From assembly GCF_024297185.1 (NCBI RefSeq), contig NZ_JANCTD010000004.1, positions 310,001 through 374,000 on the forward strand: 64,000 nucleotides of DNA, in the 5' to 3' direction. Below the pieces are notes generated by a model. The model had not been told where the DNA came from and ran no database searches. It saw only the letters and a program-made list of their open reading frames with translations. A program made the position numbers and the translations under genes. Origin of the DNA: Lewinella sp. JB7. Lineage in GTDB: Bacteria; Bacteroidota; Bacteroidia; Chitinophagales; Saprospiraceae. Of the stretch, positions 17,876 through 27,300 are shown in pieces; the stretch's first letter is position 1; each line of letters starts with the position of its first letter.

Positions 17876-17914
17876 ACAAAAAAAACGCAGGCCCGTACGG
17901 ATACGGACCTGCGT
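17876..17914 (-). terminator. Rho-independent terminator of the small lipoprotein gene
   Basis: On the minus strand an ACGCAGG...CCTGCGT stem, extended by CCGTA/TACGG, is followed by a run of eight T residues. It starts 23 bases after the stop of the gene ending at 17937. The plus-strand reading has no T-run, so it acts in one direction only. It isolates the lipoprotein gene from the PL6 operon. Confidence 0.88.
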
Positions 17915-17936
17915 CATTAATCTGATGGATGGGGAA

Positions 17937-18368
17937 CTATTCCTCCGTGGGATAGACCGCCTCCTGCGCACGCTGAATGAGCGTGGTGATCTCCGAGCGA
18001 TCGCTTACCTCGCCGGCGCGCACGCGGTCGGTCAGGTTCTCGATTTCCTCGATCACGGCTTTCAGGCTTTCCTGCGCTTCACCCTCCAGTTCTACCTGCT
18101 CACTTTCCAGTGCGGCGGTGGCCATCTGCAGATGGTCGGCCGCCTCGGCGTAGTGGGATTGGTCGAAGGTGGCTACGGCAGCATCGAAGTGGCTGGTAAA
18201 GTCATTCTCCCCTTCTTCGGTCAGCGCGGCATCCGCGGTGTTCGGCTCGGTTGCCACTTCACTTCCGGGAGTCAGGTCCTGGTCGGTGACGGTGGTTTCG
18301 TCGGGGGTGGCGCTATTGTCACAAGCAAAGGTCAGGCTAAGCATGCCTGCGAGCAAAACGTATTTCAT
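17937..18368 (-). CDS. Small acidic lipoprotein of unknown function
   Basis: 143 residues with a lipoprotein signal (M-K-Y-V-L-L-A-G-M-L-S-L-T-F-A-C, Cys 16), an acidic Thr/Glu/Asp-rich linker (about 17-55) and a C-terminal alpha-helical part with E-A-A-D-H-L-Q-M-A and similar heptad-like text (about 58-140). I do not recognise a family. It is a single-gene unit: 231 bases separate it from the PL6 start and a strong terminator follows it. The 222 bases upstream include an A+T-rich tract (AAAATATATTTT at 18520-18531) in otherwise GC-rich DNA that may be part of its promoter. Confidence 0.75.
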   Translation of the reverse strand: MKYVLLAGMLSLTFACDNSATPDETTVTDQDLTPGSEVATEPNTADAALTEEGENDFTSHFDAAVATFDQSHYAEAADHLQMATAALESEQVELEGEAQESLKAVIEEIENLTDRVRAGEVSDRSEITTLIQRAQEAVYPTEE

Positions 18369-18590
18369 GGGAATACAGTGAATAAGTGAAATAAACTATC
18401 GCGTCTAACCAGCCGTCGGTTACCCCCCTCCAGAATGGTGCGGGGTAGGTGCCGATACTTAGTTTACGGAATAGACTATGTTGTAAACACGCGGTCACCG
18501 ACTTGGTGAAGAAAATCTTAAAATATATTTTTCGCGCAATTTCCGGCCGGGCGGCGGCGCGCGGGAGCCGTGCAATTCCCGAAATAGCCG

Positions 18591-20987
18591 TCACTTCAGG
18601 TCCAGCCGGTTGGCTCCTCCGGTGAGCGGCGTGGTCTTTCCCCGCCATACGAAGAGTCCGTATACATCCGCGGGCAGATGTATACGGGCGGTCCCCGCGT
18701 CGAGGTCGTAGTCCGCCGAAATGCTACCCGCCGGATGAGGTATTTCCCCGCTGATCCGACGGATGTTGCCGAGGTGGGGCTCGATCCGCACGCTGCGAAA
18801 ATGGGGGGCGGAGCTGTCGATGCCCAGTACCGTGCGGTAAAATTCGATATTGGGACTCGATCCCCAGGCATGACAATCCGAGCGGGCACCCGCTACGTCG
18901 GAATCCTCGGCCCAGGTAGTCAATCCCAACTCAAGGTTGGTGCGCCAGACGTCGAGCCAGTCGAGGTAGTCGTTGCCCATTCCCGCTTCCGCCAGGGCCC
19001 GGTGCAGGTAATACCGAAAGTATATGGAGGCGGGGGCCAGATCCTCGTCGTCCAGCATACGGTTCGCCAGGGCGGCCCGATCTTTCTCCGGGACAATTCC
19101 AGCGAGGATGGCCAGGCTGTTGGCGTGCTGAGAATAGTGGTCGTGAGCTTTTGTATCGGCGAAGAGTCCGCGACCGGCGTCCCAGTACTGATCGCGGATG
19201 GTAGTTGCCAGCCGCTCCGCTTGCTCCCGGTACTGTTGGGCGAACACTGTCATGCCGAGTTCCGCCTCCAGTTGGGTGGCGTGCTCAAAGGCCAGTAGTA
19301 ACTGCAGGTCGAGGACGGCGGAGTGACCGTCATCGTCCAGCGGGGCGATACCGCGCGGCCAGCCCTCCACCCAGTCGGTGAAGGACCAGTTGGGCAGGTC
19401 GCGCAATGATCCATTCGCATCCTGAAAATTGCCGAAATAGTCGAGGATCTGCCGCACTCCGAAGAGCTTATCCTGAATAAAGGCCCGGTCGGTGCCGTAC
19501 CACATGTAGTCGCGGAGCATACCGATGTACCAGAGCGAGAATGGCCCGATGATCTGCTTGATGTTGGTGGGGTACCGGCTCGTGGTGATGCCCTCCGGTT
19601 GGCGGGAGAAGTGCATGAGGTTGAGGGCGTTCTTGACCAGCCGGTCGTCGCCGGTTTCGTAGAGGGAGACCAGCGCCTGAATACGCGTATCGCCGATGTA
19701 CTGCAGCTGCTCCCAGTAGGGGCAGTCCATGTACGTATCCATCGCGCACATGCGGGCGGTGCGCCAGCCGATGTCGAGGAGGGTGTCCATTTCCGGGAGT
19801 GGACTGCTCAGCTTAGCTCTACGCTCAAAGGGGAAACCTACGGCTACCGCCGAAATATCCGCGATGGTCAGGGGGTCCTCCGCGGTCGTGATCTCCACTT
19901 GTACGTAGCGGTACGTGCGGTAGGAAAGCGGGGTAAAGGTTTGCCCGGCCGTGCCGTCGGTGAATATACTGTCCTGGCGGCCCAGTATGGTCTTGCCTTC
20001 TACTTCATTACGATTATTCTTGGTCCGCAGATCATCCTCGTAGAGGGCTTCGGCGTAGGTGAGGACTACGCTTGCTCCCGCGCCCCCGCCCAGGGTGATC
20101 GTGGGGAAGGCGTTGGTGAGGTAGGATTGATCGAGTAGCAGTGTTGCCGTCGTACCGGCCGGAATCGTCAGTGGATCGGTCCCCGCCAGAAAGTCGTCGG
20201 GAACGGTCACACCCGCCGCCCGGCGGACGGCCGCGAAGCGTTCCGGCGTTCGTTGCATCGGAGGGATCGGGGAAGGCACCAGCCGCCAGGGTTGACGGGC
20301 GTCCATGCCGACCGTGTTGCGCGGAACGCCGGGGGAAACGGCCCGGGCGGGTTGCCACTCCGAGTCGTCGAAGTCGATCGTTTCCCAGCGGTCAATGCGT
20401 TGGGCCATGTCGACACGGTCGCCGGGCCCCGCCACGTAATAGCCGTACATACCGATCATACCGGGCCGGGGTCCGTAGACGCTCACGGGCACCGGGCGAT
20501 AGCTGCGGTCCTGGCGGCATACCCAGCTATCCCCGGTGTTGATCGGGGCGGAAATCGGTGATGCAGCCTGAACGATCAGTCCCGTCCCGTAGGAAATTTG
20601 CGCTTCCTGGCGGAAGTCGCCCGCGTTCCATACCCGTACGGCAAGGCTATTCGTGCCGGCGATGAGGAAGGGGGCCAGGTCCAGCCGGTCGTAGTTCCAG
20701 TGATCGAGGTCGCCCTTCGCGGCGCCCCGGTTGACGAAGGAGCCATTGACGAAGAGCTCGTACTGGTTATCGGCCGTGATCAGCATCGGAAAGCTGTCCG
20801 GCACCCCGGCCACCTCGATTTCCTTGCGGAACAGATAGACCCCGTAGGCCTCCGGATCGGTCTCCGGTACCGTGATCCACTGGGCGGGCCACATCCGGCG
20901 TTCCAGGTCCGGCTGGGGGGACTGGGCCGGTAGGACGCCTGCGGTCAGCAGTACACTTATAAGGATCAGCATTCGGGGGTACGACAT
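18591..20987 (-). CDS. Secreted GH78-like alpha-L-rhamnosidase (second, shorter type)
   Basis: A 798-residue exported six-hairpin glycosidase; the signal peptide (M-L-I-L-I-S-V-L-L-T-A-G-V-L-P-A-Q) sets the start at 20987. The N-terminal beta-sandwich contains F-V-N-G-x-x-V-N-R-G, and the catalytic part contains M-D-C-P-Y-W-E-Q-L-Q-Y-I-G-D (Glu about 426) and the C-terminal W-A-E...S-D-C-H-A-W-G-S-S-P barrel signature. It belongs to a different GH78 branch from the 1181-residue enzyme in this window, which has N-E-R-M-G-W-N-G-D instead. It starts 63 bases after the PL7 lyase stop and may share that gene's alginate-type promoter. Substrate specificity beyond the family is not visible. Confidence 0.85.
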   Translation of the reverse strand: MSYPRMLILISVLLTAGVLPAQSPQPDLERRMWPAQWITVPETDPEAYGVYLFRKEIEVAGVPDSFPMLITADNQYELFVNGSFVNRGAAKGDLDHWNYDRLDLAPFLIAGTNSLAVRVWNAGDFRQEAQISYGTGLIVQAASPISAPINTGDSWVCRQDRSYRPVPVSVYGPRPGMIGMYGYYVAGPGDRVDMAQRIDRWETIDFDDSEWQPARAVSPGVPRNTVGMDARQPWRLVPSPIPPMQRTPERFAAVRRAAGVTVPDDFLAGTDPLTIPAGTTATLLLDQSYLTNAFPTITLGGGAGASVVLTYAEALYEDDLRTKNNRNEVEGKTILGRQDSIFTDGTAGQTFTPLSYRTYRYVQVEITTAEDPLTIADISAVAVGFPFERRAKLSSPLPEMDTLLDIGWRTARMCAMDTYMDCPYWEQLQYIGDTRIQALVSLYETGDDRLVKNALNLMHFSRQPEGITTSRYPTNIKQIIGPFSLWYIGMLRDYMWYGTDRAFIQDKLFGVRQILDYFGNFQDANGSLRDLPNWSFTDWVEGWPRGIAPLDDDGHSAVLDLQLLLAFEHATQLEAELGMTVFAQQYREQAERLATTIRDQYWDAGRGLFADTKAHDHYSQHANSLAILAGIVPEKDRAALANRMLDDEDLAPASIYFRYYLHRALAEAGMGNDYLDWLDVWRTNLELGLTTWAEDSDVAGARSDCHAWGSSPNIEFYRTVLGIDSSAPHFRSVRIEPHLGNIRRISGEIPHPAGSISADYDLDAGTARIHLPADVYGLFVWRGKTTPLTGGANRLDLK

Positions 20988-21049
20988 CTGGAAGGCGGGT
21001 TGTTGGGTCCCGTAAGTTAGTCGGTCGCCCGGTACCGTCGTACCCTTGC

Positions 21050-22105
21050 TCAGCGCGTCGGCGCGGTGCCCGGTCCGATGGAGGATTCCCGGAACCATAC
21101 TTCGGTGTAGCTGCCGTTGGCGTACTGTTCCGCTACGTCGCCGTCGTAGGTAGCCGCGCCGGTACTCCAGACCATATTCGTCGCGGGGTCGCGGCCGTTG
21201 GTTTGGTTGTAGGCGCCCTGCTTGAAGAACTGCCGCTCCCCCGCGTAAGCCGTGGGGCGTTCGGTGCCGTCGCGACCGATGCCGGCGTAGAGCGATACGA
21301 TCTGTTCGGGCATGTCCTCCTTGTTGGCGAAGTCCGATTCAAGAAGACTCTTGGTGAAGGTCTTGGCCGGGTACCCCTCCCGTTCGAAGGTGAGGTACAT
21401 CACCCCTTCGTGGACGTTGATCTCGTACCGGAATTCCTCTCCCAGGGCGACGCCGTCCTCCGGTTCGGCCGGATAGCTGTCCGGGCCGCTGCCGAGGGTC
21501 GACATATCGTAGCCCCAGACGGCCGTGGAGTAATCCCACCGCTTATCGTTGTCCCCCTCCGTATTGATCTCGTAATTCCAGAAGACGGAGCCGCGGTCGT
21601 GTCCCGGAAACTTTTTATAGAAGATCTTGAGGGGTTCGTTCTCGTGTCCGTCATCGCTGTGGATTTGCCCTACGACGACCGAGTGCGATGCGGCCACCCG
21701 CGCATCTCCGGCGGTGGAAACGTGCATCACTTTGACGGTACCGCGCAGTTTACCACCGACATCGGGCGTCCACCGTTCTTTCTGTCCCAATTCGGTCCGC
21801 GTATTGTGGGAGTTGGGGGAGGTCACGCCGCCGTTCGGCGTTTTGAAGACGACCCAGTCCGTACTATCGTGGGCCGTATAGAAGTATTCGGGGTGAGCAA
21901 AGTCCGTCAGATCGCGGATCACTTCCCCGTTGCCGAGCATAATGCTCCACTGGTCGGGGGAAGACAGTACGTCGCTCGGATATCTTACCCCGTCCTCCGG
22001 AGGGGTATCCGCCGGGCTTGTTTGGGGATCCGCATTGCAGCCGGTGGCCAGGATGGTCAGAACGGTGAGGATTAAGGCGTACGTCATTCGGTTAAATTGG
22101 TGCAT
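21050..22105 (-). CDS. PL7 alginate lyase lipoprotein
   Basis: 351 residues with a lipoprotein signal (I-L-A-T-G-C, Cys about 23). The jelly-roll catalytic domain shows the family triad regions: N-T-R-T-E-L-G-Q (Arg), V-V-G-Q-I-H (Gln and His) and K-Q-G-A-Y-N-Q (Tyr), matching the R-T/S-E-L, Q-I/V-H and Y-x-K-x-G-x-Y-x-Q blocks of PL7. It degrades alginate by beta-elimination at the cell surface or in the periplasm. The promoter region carries TTGGTTAACCAA, as does that of the PL6 gene, and a GH78 gene follows on the same strand. Confidence 0.88.
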   Translation of the reverse strand: MHQFNRMTYALILTVLTILATGCNADPQTSPADTPPEDGVRYPSDVLSSPDQWSIMLGNGEVIRDLTDFAHPEYFYTAHDSTDWVVFKTPNGGVTSPNSHNTRTELGQKERWTPDVGGKLRGTVKVMHVSTAGDARVAASHSVVVGQIHSDDGHENEPLKIFYKKFPGHDRGSVFWNYEINTEGDNDKRWDYSTAVWGYDMSTLGSGPDSYPAEPEDGVALGEEFRYEINVHEGVMYLTFEREGYPAKTFTKSLLESDFANKEDMPEQIVSLYAGIGRDGTERPTAYAGERQFFKQGAYNQTNGRDPATNMVWSTGAATYDGDVAEQYANGSYTEVWFRESSIGPGTAPTR

Positions 22106-22162
22106 GATGCTCGTTTTATGTTAGCTATCTGTGGTCCACGGCCGGTGGTTTCGCCGGCGGTG

Positions 22163-22190
22163 ACGGCCAACCGGATATTGGTTAACCAAT
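22163..22190 (-). promoter_or_regulatory. Palindromic operator of the PL7 alginate lyase gene
   Basis: ATTGGTTAACCAAT (22177-22190) is a perfect 14-base palindrome with the same core as the PL6 site. A degenerate second copy, ACGGCCAACCGG (22163-22174), lies 15 bases away, the same spacing as in the PL6 promoter. On the minus strand TACCTTGT directly precedes the palindrome as a possible -7 box, again matching the PL6 layout. Confidence 0.68.
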
Positions 22191-22244
22191 TTACAAGGTA
22201 GAGTATCCGGAACAACTGTAATAGCGTAGGGGAGCCCCGGCCCG

Positions 22245-22252
22245 TAACTTTG
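22245..22252 (+). promoter_or_regulatory. Probable -7 box of the acetyltransferase gene
   Basis: TAACTTTG is an exact TAnnTTTG match, 26 bases before the ATG at 22278. No convincing TTTG lies 19-20 bases upstream. The shared divergent region could let the alginate operator at 22178 affect this gene too. Confidence 0.45.
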
Positions 22253-22277
22253 TGGCGGTAACTGAACTACTTTTCCG

Positions 22278-22862
22278 ATGCCCCGACCCCAGCAGCAGCC
22301 TGACCCTAGTGACATTTTTACCCGACTGCGATCCGGTGTACCCATTCCCATGGACGATCCGGAATACGAACGCATCGGGGCGGCCGTGATACGCACGCGG
22401 GAGCTTTTGGTACGCCTTAACCAGTGTGTCGACCCGGCAGCTATCCGCGCTTGCCTCAGCGAGATGACCGGACAAACCATCGATGAGTACACCACCCTCT
22501 TTACGCCTTTTCACACAAACTTCGGCGGCCACCTCCGCATCGGCAGGCGGGTATTCATCAACCATGCCTGCAGCTTTCTCGACCTGGGGGGCATCACCAT
22601 CGAAGACGACGTCATGATCGGCCCGCGGGTCAACATCACCTCCGAAGATCACCCCGTCTCCGCCGCCGACCGCAAAACGCTGCTGCCCGCTGCCGTTCTG
22701 ATTAAACGGAACGCCTGGATCGGGGCCGGCGCGACCGTGCTCCCCGGCGTGACCGTAGGTGAGAACGCGGTCGTGGCGGCGGGGGCGGTCGTCACGAAGG
22801 ATGTACCCCCCAATACGGTGGTAGCGGGCATCCCGGCACGCGTGATGAAAAGTATCGGTTAA
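22278..22862 (+). CDS. Hexapeptide-repeat O-acetyltransferase (maltose/galactoside acetyltransferase family)
   Basis: A cytoplasmic acyltransferase of 194 residues expected to move acetyl from acetyl-CoA to a sugar hydroxyl. It has the N-terminal helical cap (about 20-75) and the left-handed beta-helix with V-F-I-N-H-A-C-S-F-L-D-L-G-G, D-D-V-M-I-G-P-R-V, A-W-I-G-A-G-A-T-V-L-P-G-V-T-V-G and the end motif V-V-A-G-I-P-A-R-V. The likely catalytic His is in S-E-D-H-P. It diverges from the PL7 gene and converges on the cytochrome c gene with 123 bases between, in which I see no confident terminator. The acceptor sugar is unknown. Confidence 0.85.
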   Translation: MPRPQQQPDPSDIFTRLRSGVPIPMDDPEYERIGAAVIRTRELLVRLNQCVDPAAIRACLSEMTGQTIDEYTTLFTPFHTNFGGHLRIGRRVFINHACSFLDLGGITIEDDVMIGPRVNITSEDHPVSAADRKTLLPAAVLIKRNAWIGAGATVLPGVTVGENAVVAAGAVVTKDVPPNTVVAGIPARVMKSIG

Positions 22863-22985
22863 CGGGTTCGCGGGTTGATAGCGTCGCGTTACCTGCCTTC
22901 AACGCCGAACCCGGCAGTCCTCGCCGAATGAATTCAATACTGGAAACCTAGGACGACGACAACGATACCTGCCCCGGTGAGAGAT

Positions 22986-24002
22986 TTACCGCCCCTCCTG
23001 CCGTACCACCGGATTCCGCGGCAGGGAAGAAGGCGCGCCGAAATTCGTAATCCGCGATTCCACCGGCTCTAGGGTGCGCAGGTAAGCGTAGATGGCCCGC
23101 AGATCTTCTTCCCGCATACCGGAGAACATGACCCAGGGCATGACGGTCTGGGGGTCACCGTCCGCGATGACGGGCGACACGTAGCCGGTATCCTGGTACT
23201 GCTTAAAGCGCGCTACAAACTGATCCGCCGTCCAGCTGCCGATGCCGGTTTCGTGGGGAGTTATGTTGGCCGAAACGACGGTGGTGTTGTTGGGCAGGGG
23301 GAATTTGAAGCCCCCGGAAAACGGTTTGCCCACGAATTCACCGCCCTCCTGGCGGGTGTGACAATCGATGCAACTCGCCGCCGTGACCAGGTACTCTCCG
23401 TAAGCGACCTGATCCGACGGGTGGGGGCGGGTGCTGAACTGCGGTTCGGTCGGGATGGTGTTTACGATCAGGTTCATCGGAAAGTCGGAACGGGACGGCT
23501 CGGTGACGTGCTCAATGGGCTCCAGGGAACGGAGGTAGGCAATGATGGAGAGAATATCCTCCCGATCCAGCTTGCCGAATGACATGTAGGGCATGATGGG
23601 AAAGAGGGCCCGCCCCCCCTCCCCTACTCCGGAAGTAACGGCGCGGAAGATCTCTCCGTCCGTCCAGCTGCCCAGGTTGGCGGGGGTGAGGTTGCTGGCC
23701 ACGTAGCGCCCGGGAAGGCCGATCTCGTGACTGAACACCTCCCCACCCATACCGACGCTGTGCGGTATGACGGGAGCGGAGTACTGCGTCCAGTCGCGCT
23801 GGGAGTGGCAATCCGTACACGCCATCACGTGATTGGCCAGGTATTTGCCCCGCTCCACGTTGGCGGGGCTACGATCGAGGGTAATCTCCGGCGGCGGACC
23901 CACGTCGGGCAGAGCCGTTTTGACGTACAGGACGACCGCACCCGCGATCAGCAGGATACCTGTCACCAAAAAGGCGACGAACTTCATAATTTTCCTAGCC
24001 AT
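22986..24002 (-). CDS. Membrane-anchored diheme cytochrome c
   Basis: 338 residues with one N-terminal membrane anchor (about 7-28) and two cytochrome c domains, each with a heme-binding site: C-T-D-C-H (about residues 62-66) and C-I-D-C-H (about 212-216). Each domain ends with M-P-Y/W-x-x-x-x-x-L-x-x-E-D-I/L, giving a Met as likely sixth ligand. It is expected to carry electrons on the outer face of the inner membrane. It stands alone, converging on the acetyltransferase gene and diverging from the two-component sensor gene. Partner enzymes are not adjacent, though the heme-bearing dehydrogenase at 10550-14011 is a candidate donor. Confidence 0.9.
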   Translation of the reverse strand: MARKIMKFVAFLVTGILLIAGAVVLYVKTALPDVGPPPEITLDRSPANVERGKYLANHVMACTDCHSQRDWTQYSAPVIPHSVGMGGEVFSHEIGLPGRYVASNLTPANLGSWTDGEIFRAVTSGVGEGGRALFPIMPYMSFGKLDREDILSIIAYLRSLEPIEHVTEPSRSDFPMNLIVNTIPTEPQFSTRPHPSDQVAYGEYLVTAASCIDCHTRQEGGEFVGKPFSGGFKFPLPNNTTVVSANITPHETGIGSWTADQFVARFKQYQDTGYVSPVIADGDPQTVMPWVMFSGMREEDLRAIYAYLRTLEPVESRITNFGAPSSLPRNPVVRQEGR

Positions 24003-24301
24003 GGTAGTAGAGTATGGGTGAGAAGAACATACCGCTCCAAGCCATCCGGGAGGGATGGCTTCGGTACAGGGGGGGGAAATGGGTTCCAGGCTACCGTCTA
24101 GTATCGAAGGGGGGGTGCATGTAAAATAGGGAAGAACGTGACAACATGCAATAGCCCGATCGGCGAAAAATTGCTCTCCGGTAGCTGGTCGGTCGGCGGG
24201 AAATCACCCGATCCTGTTGCTCTCGGTAGTTGCGTTGCTCCCGCGGCCCCGCCCGAATTCGTATCTTCCCTACCCGGGTCTGCTCCCGGATACGTCTTCC
24301 C
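24003..24301. other. Divergent intergenic region with a 23-bp inverted repeat (24039-24061)
   Basis: This 299-base gap separates the cytochrome c and sensor genes. The main visible element is AAGCCATCC-N5-GGATGGCTT at 24039-24061, with perfect 9-base arms, 37 bases before the cytochrome c start. It could be a leader hairpin or an operator. Runs of seven and eight G residues occur at 24069-24076 and 24111-24117. No small gene or RNA could be identified. Confidence 0.5.
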
Positions 24302-27300
24302 ATGCTACACATTCGCGGTTCGGTCGCGTGGCTCCTCTTGCTGGCCTGGTGCGCCTTCACCCCCCCGTTGAACGCTCAGTTCAGCAAGCAGATCCACTTC
24401 AGAAATATCTCGGTCCGGGAGGGGCTGTCCTACCCCCGGGTGACGTGTATGCTCCAGGATCGGAGCGGCTTCATGTGGTTCGGAACGGACCTGGGCCTCA
24501 ACCGCTACGACGGCCGCCAGTTCACCGTTTACTTCGCGGACGCTACGGACAGCACCCGTCTCGCCAACGACCAGATAACGGCGCTGTACGAGGACGAGCG
24601 GGACCGCCTATGGGTGGGAACGCTGGCGGGACTCAACGTATACGACCGGCGAACTTCCCGCTTCCAACGTTTCGCGCATCCGGTACTGGGAGAAGAATCC
24701 ATCAGGGCGATCGCGGGCGACGGTAGTGGACGGGTATTCATCATTACGGAACGGGTGTTGCTGCAACTGGACGAACGGCTGAAGGTGGTCCGGGAACTGA
24801 GGCTTACCGGCCTGTCTTCCGAACCCGGAATGGATGCGATGACCGCGCTGCACGTGGATGCCGACGACCGGGTATGGATCAATACCAACGTGGGGCTGCG
24901 GCGGTACGATGCGGCGGCGGGGCGCATGAGCAATCCTTTGGCCGACTATTTTATCCGCGAACCGGGGGTAGTTGAATTTGTGTCCACGATCTACTTTGAC
25001 TCGGCCCAACGCATCTGGGTGAGCGATCGGGGCAACGGTCTGCGGTACTACGACCCCGGCAGCCGCCACTGGACGGTGGTGGAGAACCTCAGTTCCCGCT
25101 TCATCAACGGCGTCATCGAGGACCGGGAGGGGCGGATCTGGGTCGCTACCGGCCGCAACGGACTGAACATCCTCGACCCCACGACGGGGAGCGTGGAGGT
25201 GATCCAGTACGGCGACCGTCCGGAGAGCAACTTCGCGACCAACTCGCTCTCCGGGATCTACGCCGACCGCAACGGGGGCATCTGGATCGGCACCTTCACC
25301 AGTGGGATGGAGTACTTCTACCAGCAGCAGGTGAGTTACAACCTTTACTTTCCGAAGGGGGAAAACAGCGGCATCAACAGCAACTACATCACCTCCTTCG
25401 CCCCGACCGCCAACAACGATCTGTGGGTCGGGGCCGGCGAGGAGGGTTTGCTCTTTTACGACCGCGGCGCGGACCGCTTCCGGAAGTTGACGCCCACCAA
25501 TTCCGACTCCCTCAACCTGGGCGCCCGCAAGGAAAACAATTACATCCTGAGCCTGCTGCTGACCGAGGAGGAAGATCACCTCCTGATCGGGACCCTCACC
25601 GGCTTTTACGATTACCACCTTGCCACGGGCCGCTGGAAGTACTTTCACCACGCCAACCGGGGCAGAAAACTGCGGCCCGGAAGTCTGGTCAGCACCATTC
25701 TGCAGGACGGCCGCCAGATCTACCTTTCTAATCTGGACGGTCTGCAGATCTACGATCTCGACGACGGGAGCCTGGACACCTACCCGCTGCCGAATACGGA
25801 GAGCGCCGTCACCTCCCTCGTCCAGAACGATAGCGTGGCATATCTCTCCTCCCGTGCCGGGGCGTTGTACGTATTTTCCAAACGGGATCGCAGTTTCCGT
25901 CGGCACGTATTTCCCGCCGATCACCCTCCGCTAGCCGCCGTGACCGCGCTCTACCTCGACGCACGGAACCGTCTGATCGTGTGCTCGGACCACCAGGGCC
26001 AGATTCGCTACAACGCGGAACTGACGGAGTTCGAGCGACTACGCGGCCTGCCTCCGACCAGGCACCTTACGGTCATGTCCATCTGCGAAGATCCCGCGCG
26101 GGGTTACTGGCTGGCCTCGAATCTGGGACTCATTCGCGTCACCGAAGAGTGGGAGGTGGCTAACATTCTCGACCATAACGAGGGCTTCGAGCCCACCTAT
26201 TTCAACCGCAACGGCCTGATCGCTACGCCCCGGGGGGAAATCGTGGTAGGGGGGAATAGCGGGATGTACGCCTTTGAACCGGCCAAGCTGCTCGCCGCGC
26301 CCCCACCCGACGCCCGGATTCACCTGACGGATTTTCTGCTGCTGAACCGCTCGGCGGTGAAATCGGAAGTAGCGGGCTTCCGGGTGCCGGGAGACCTGCC
26401 CTACATCGACGGCGTGCGCCTGCCGGGGTACCAGAGCCTCATCACCTTCGAGTATACCGCGCTGGACTACCACAACCCGTCGCGACTCAACTACGCCTAC
26501 CGGCTGCGGCCCTACGAGGAGGAGTGGAACCAGGTAGGCAACCGGAACTACGCGACCTACCGCGACCTGCCGGCCGGAGATTACACCTTCGAAGTGAAAT
26601 ACCGGGGGGCGGAGGGAGAGTTCGCACCGCGGGCCGCTACCCTGGCTCTGCACCTGCCCCCGAAACCCTGGCTGAGCGGGTGGGCGTATCTGGGTTACGC
26701 CATCGTCCTTTTTTTCCTGGTCCGCCAGTTCTACCTGTACCGCCGCCATCGCCGGCGGTTGCGGCAGGAGGTGGTCATGCAGCGCTTCGAGCGGGAGAAG
26801 ATGGAGGAATTGTACAATTTCAAGATCGATTTCTTCACCCAGATCACCCACGAGTTGCGCACCCCGCTTACGCTGATCATCGGCCCGCTGGAGGAGATCA
26901 TCAGCCGCCACCGGGGTGGTGGAGAAGGACGCCTGCTGCGGCTCATTCATCGCAACACCCACAAACTTTTGCACCGGGTGAATCAGATTCTGGACTTCAG
27001 AAAAATAGAGCAATCGGACATGAAAGTATTCGCAAAAAAGGGCAACATCGTGACCTTCGCCGAGGAGATCCTGTACGGCTTCCTGAGTATGGCGGAAGAG
27101 AAGGGTATCGAGCTCAACTTCGAGACGAACATGGAAAAGTACCCCTACGTACTCTTCGACCGGGACGTGATGGAAAAGATCCTGACGAACCTGGTAGCCA
27201 ATGCCGTGAAATTTACCGACGCGGGGTGCGTCAGCGTCAGCGTTACGGAACCGGACGATATTTCCCACCCAACCCATTTTCACCTGCGGGTTACGGATAC

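Noticed and set aside
18520-18531. AAAATATATTTT palindrome as a terminator or operator
   Set aside because: It is a short A+T tract without a GC stem and no second copy was found; it may be promoter DNA only.
22863-22913. Possible bidirectional terminator between the acetyltransferase and cytochrome c genes (CGGGTTCG...CGAACCCG)
   Set aside because: The arms are only 8 bases, the loop is 35 bases and no T-run follows on either strand.
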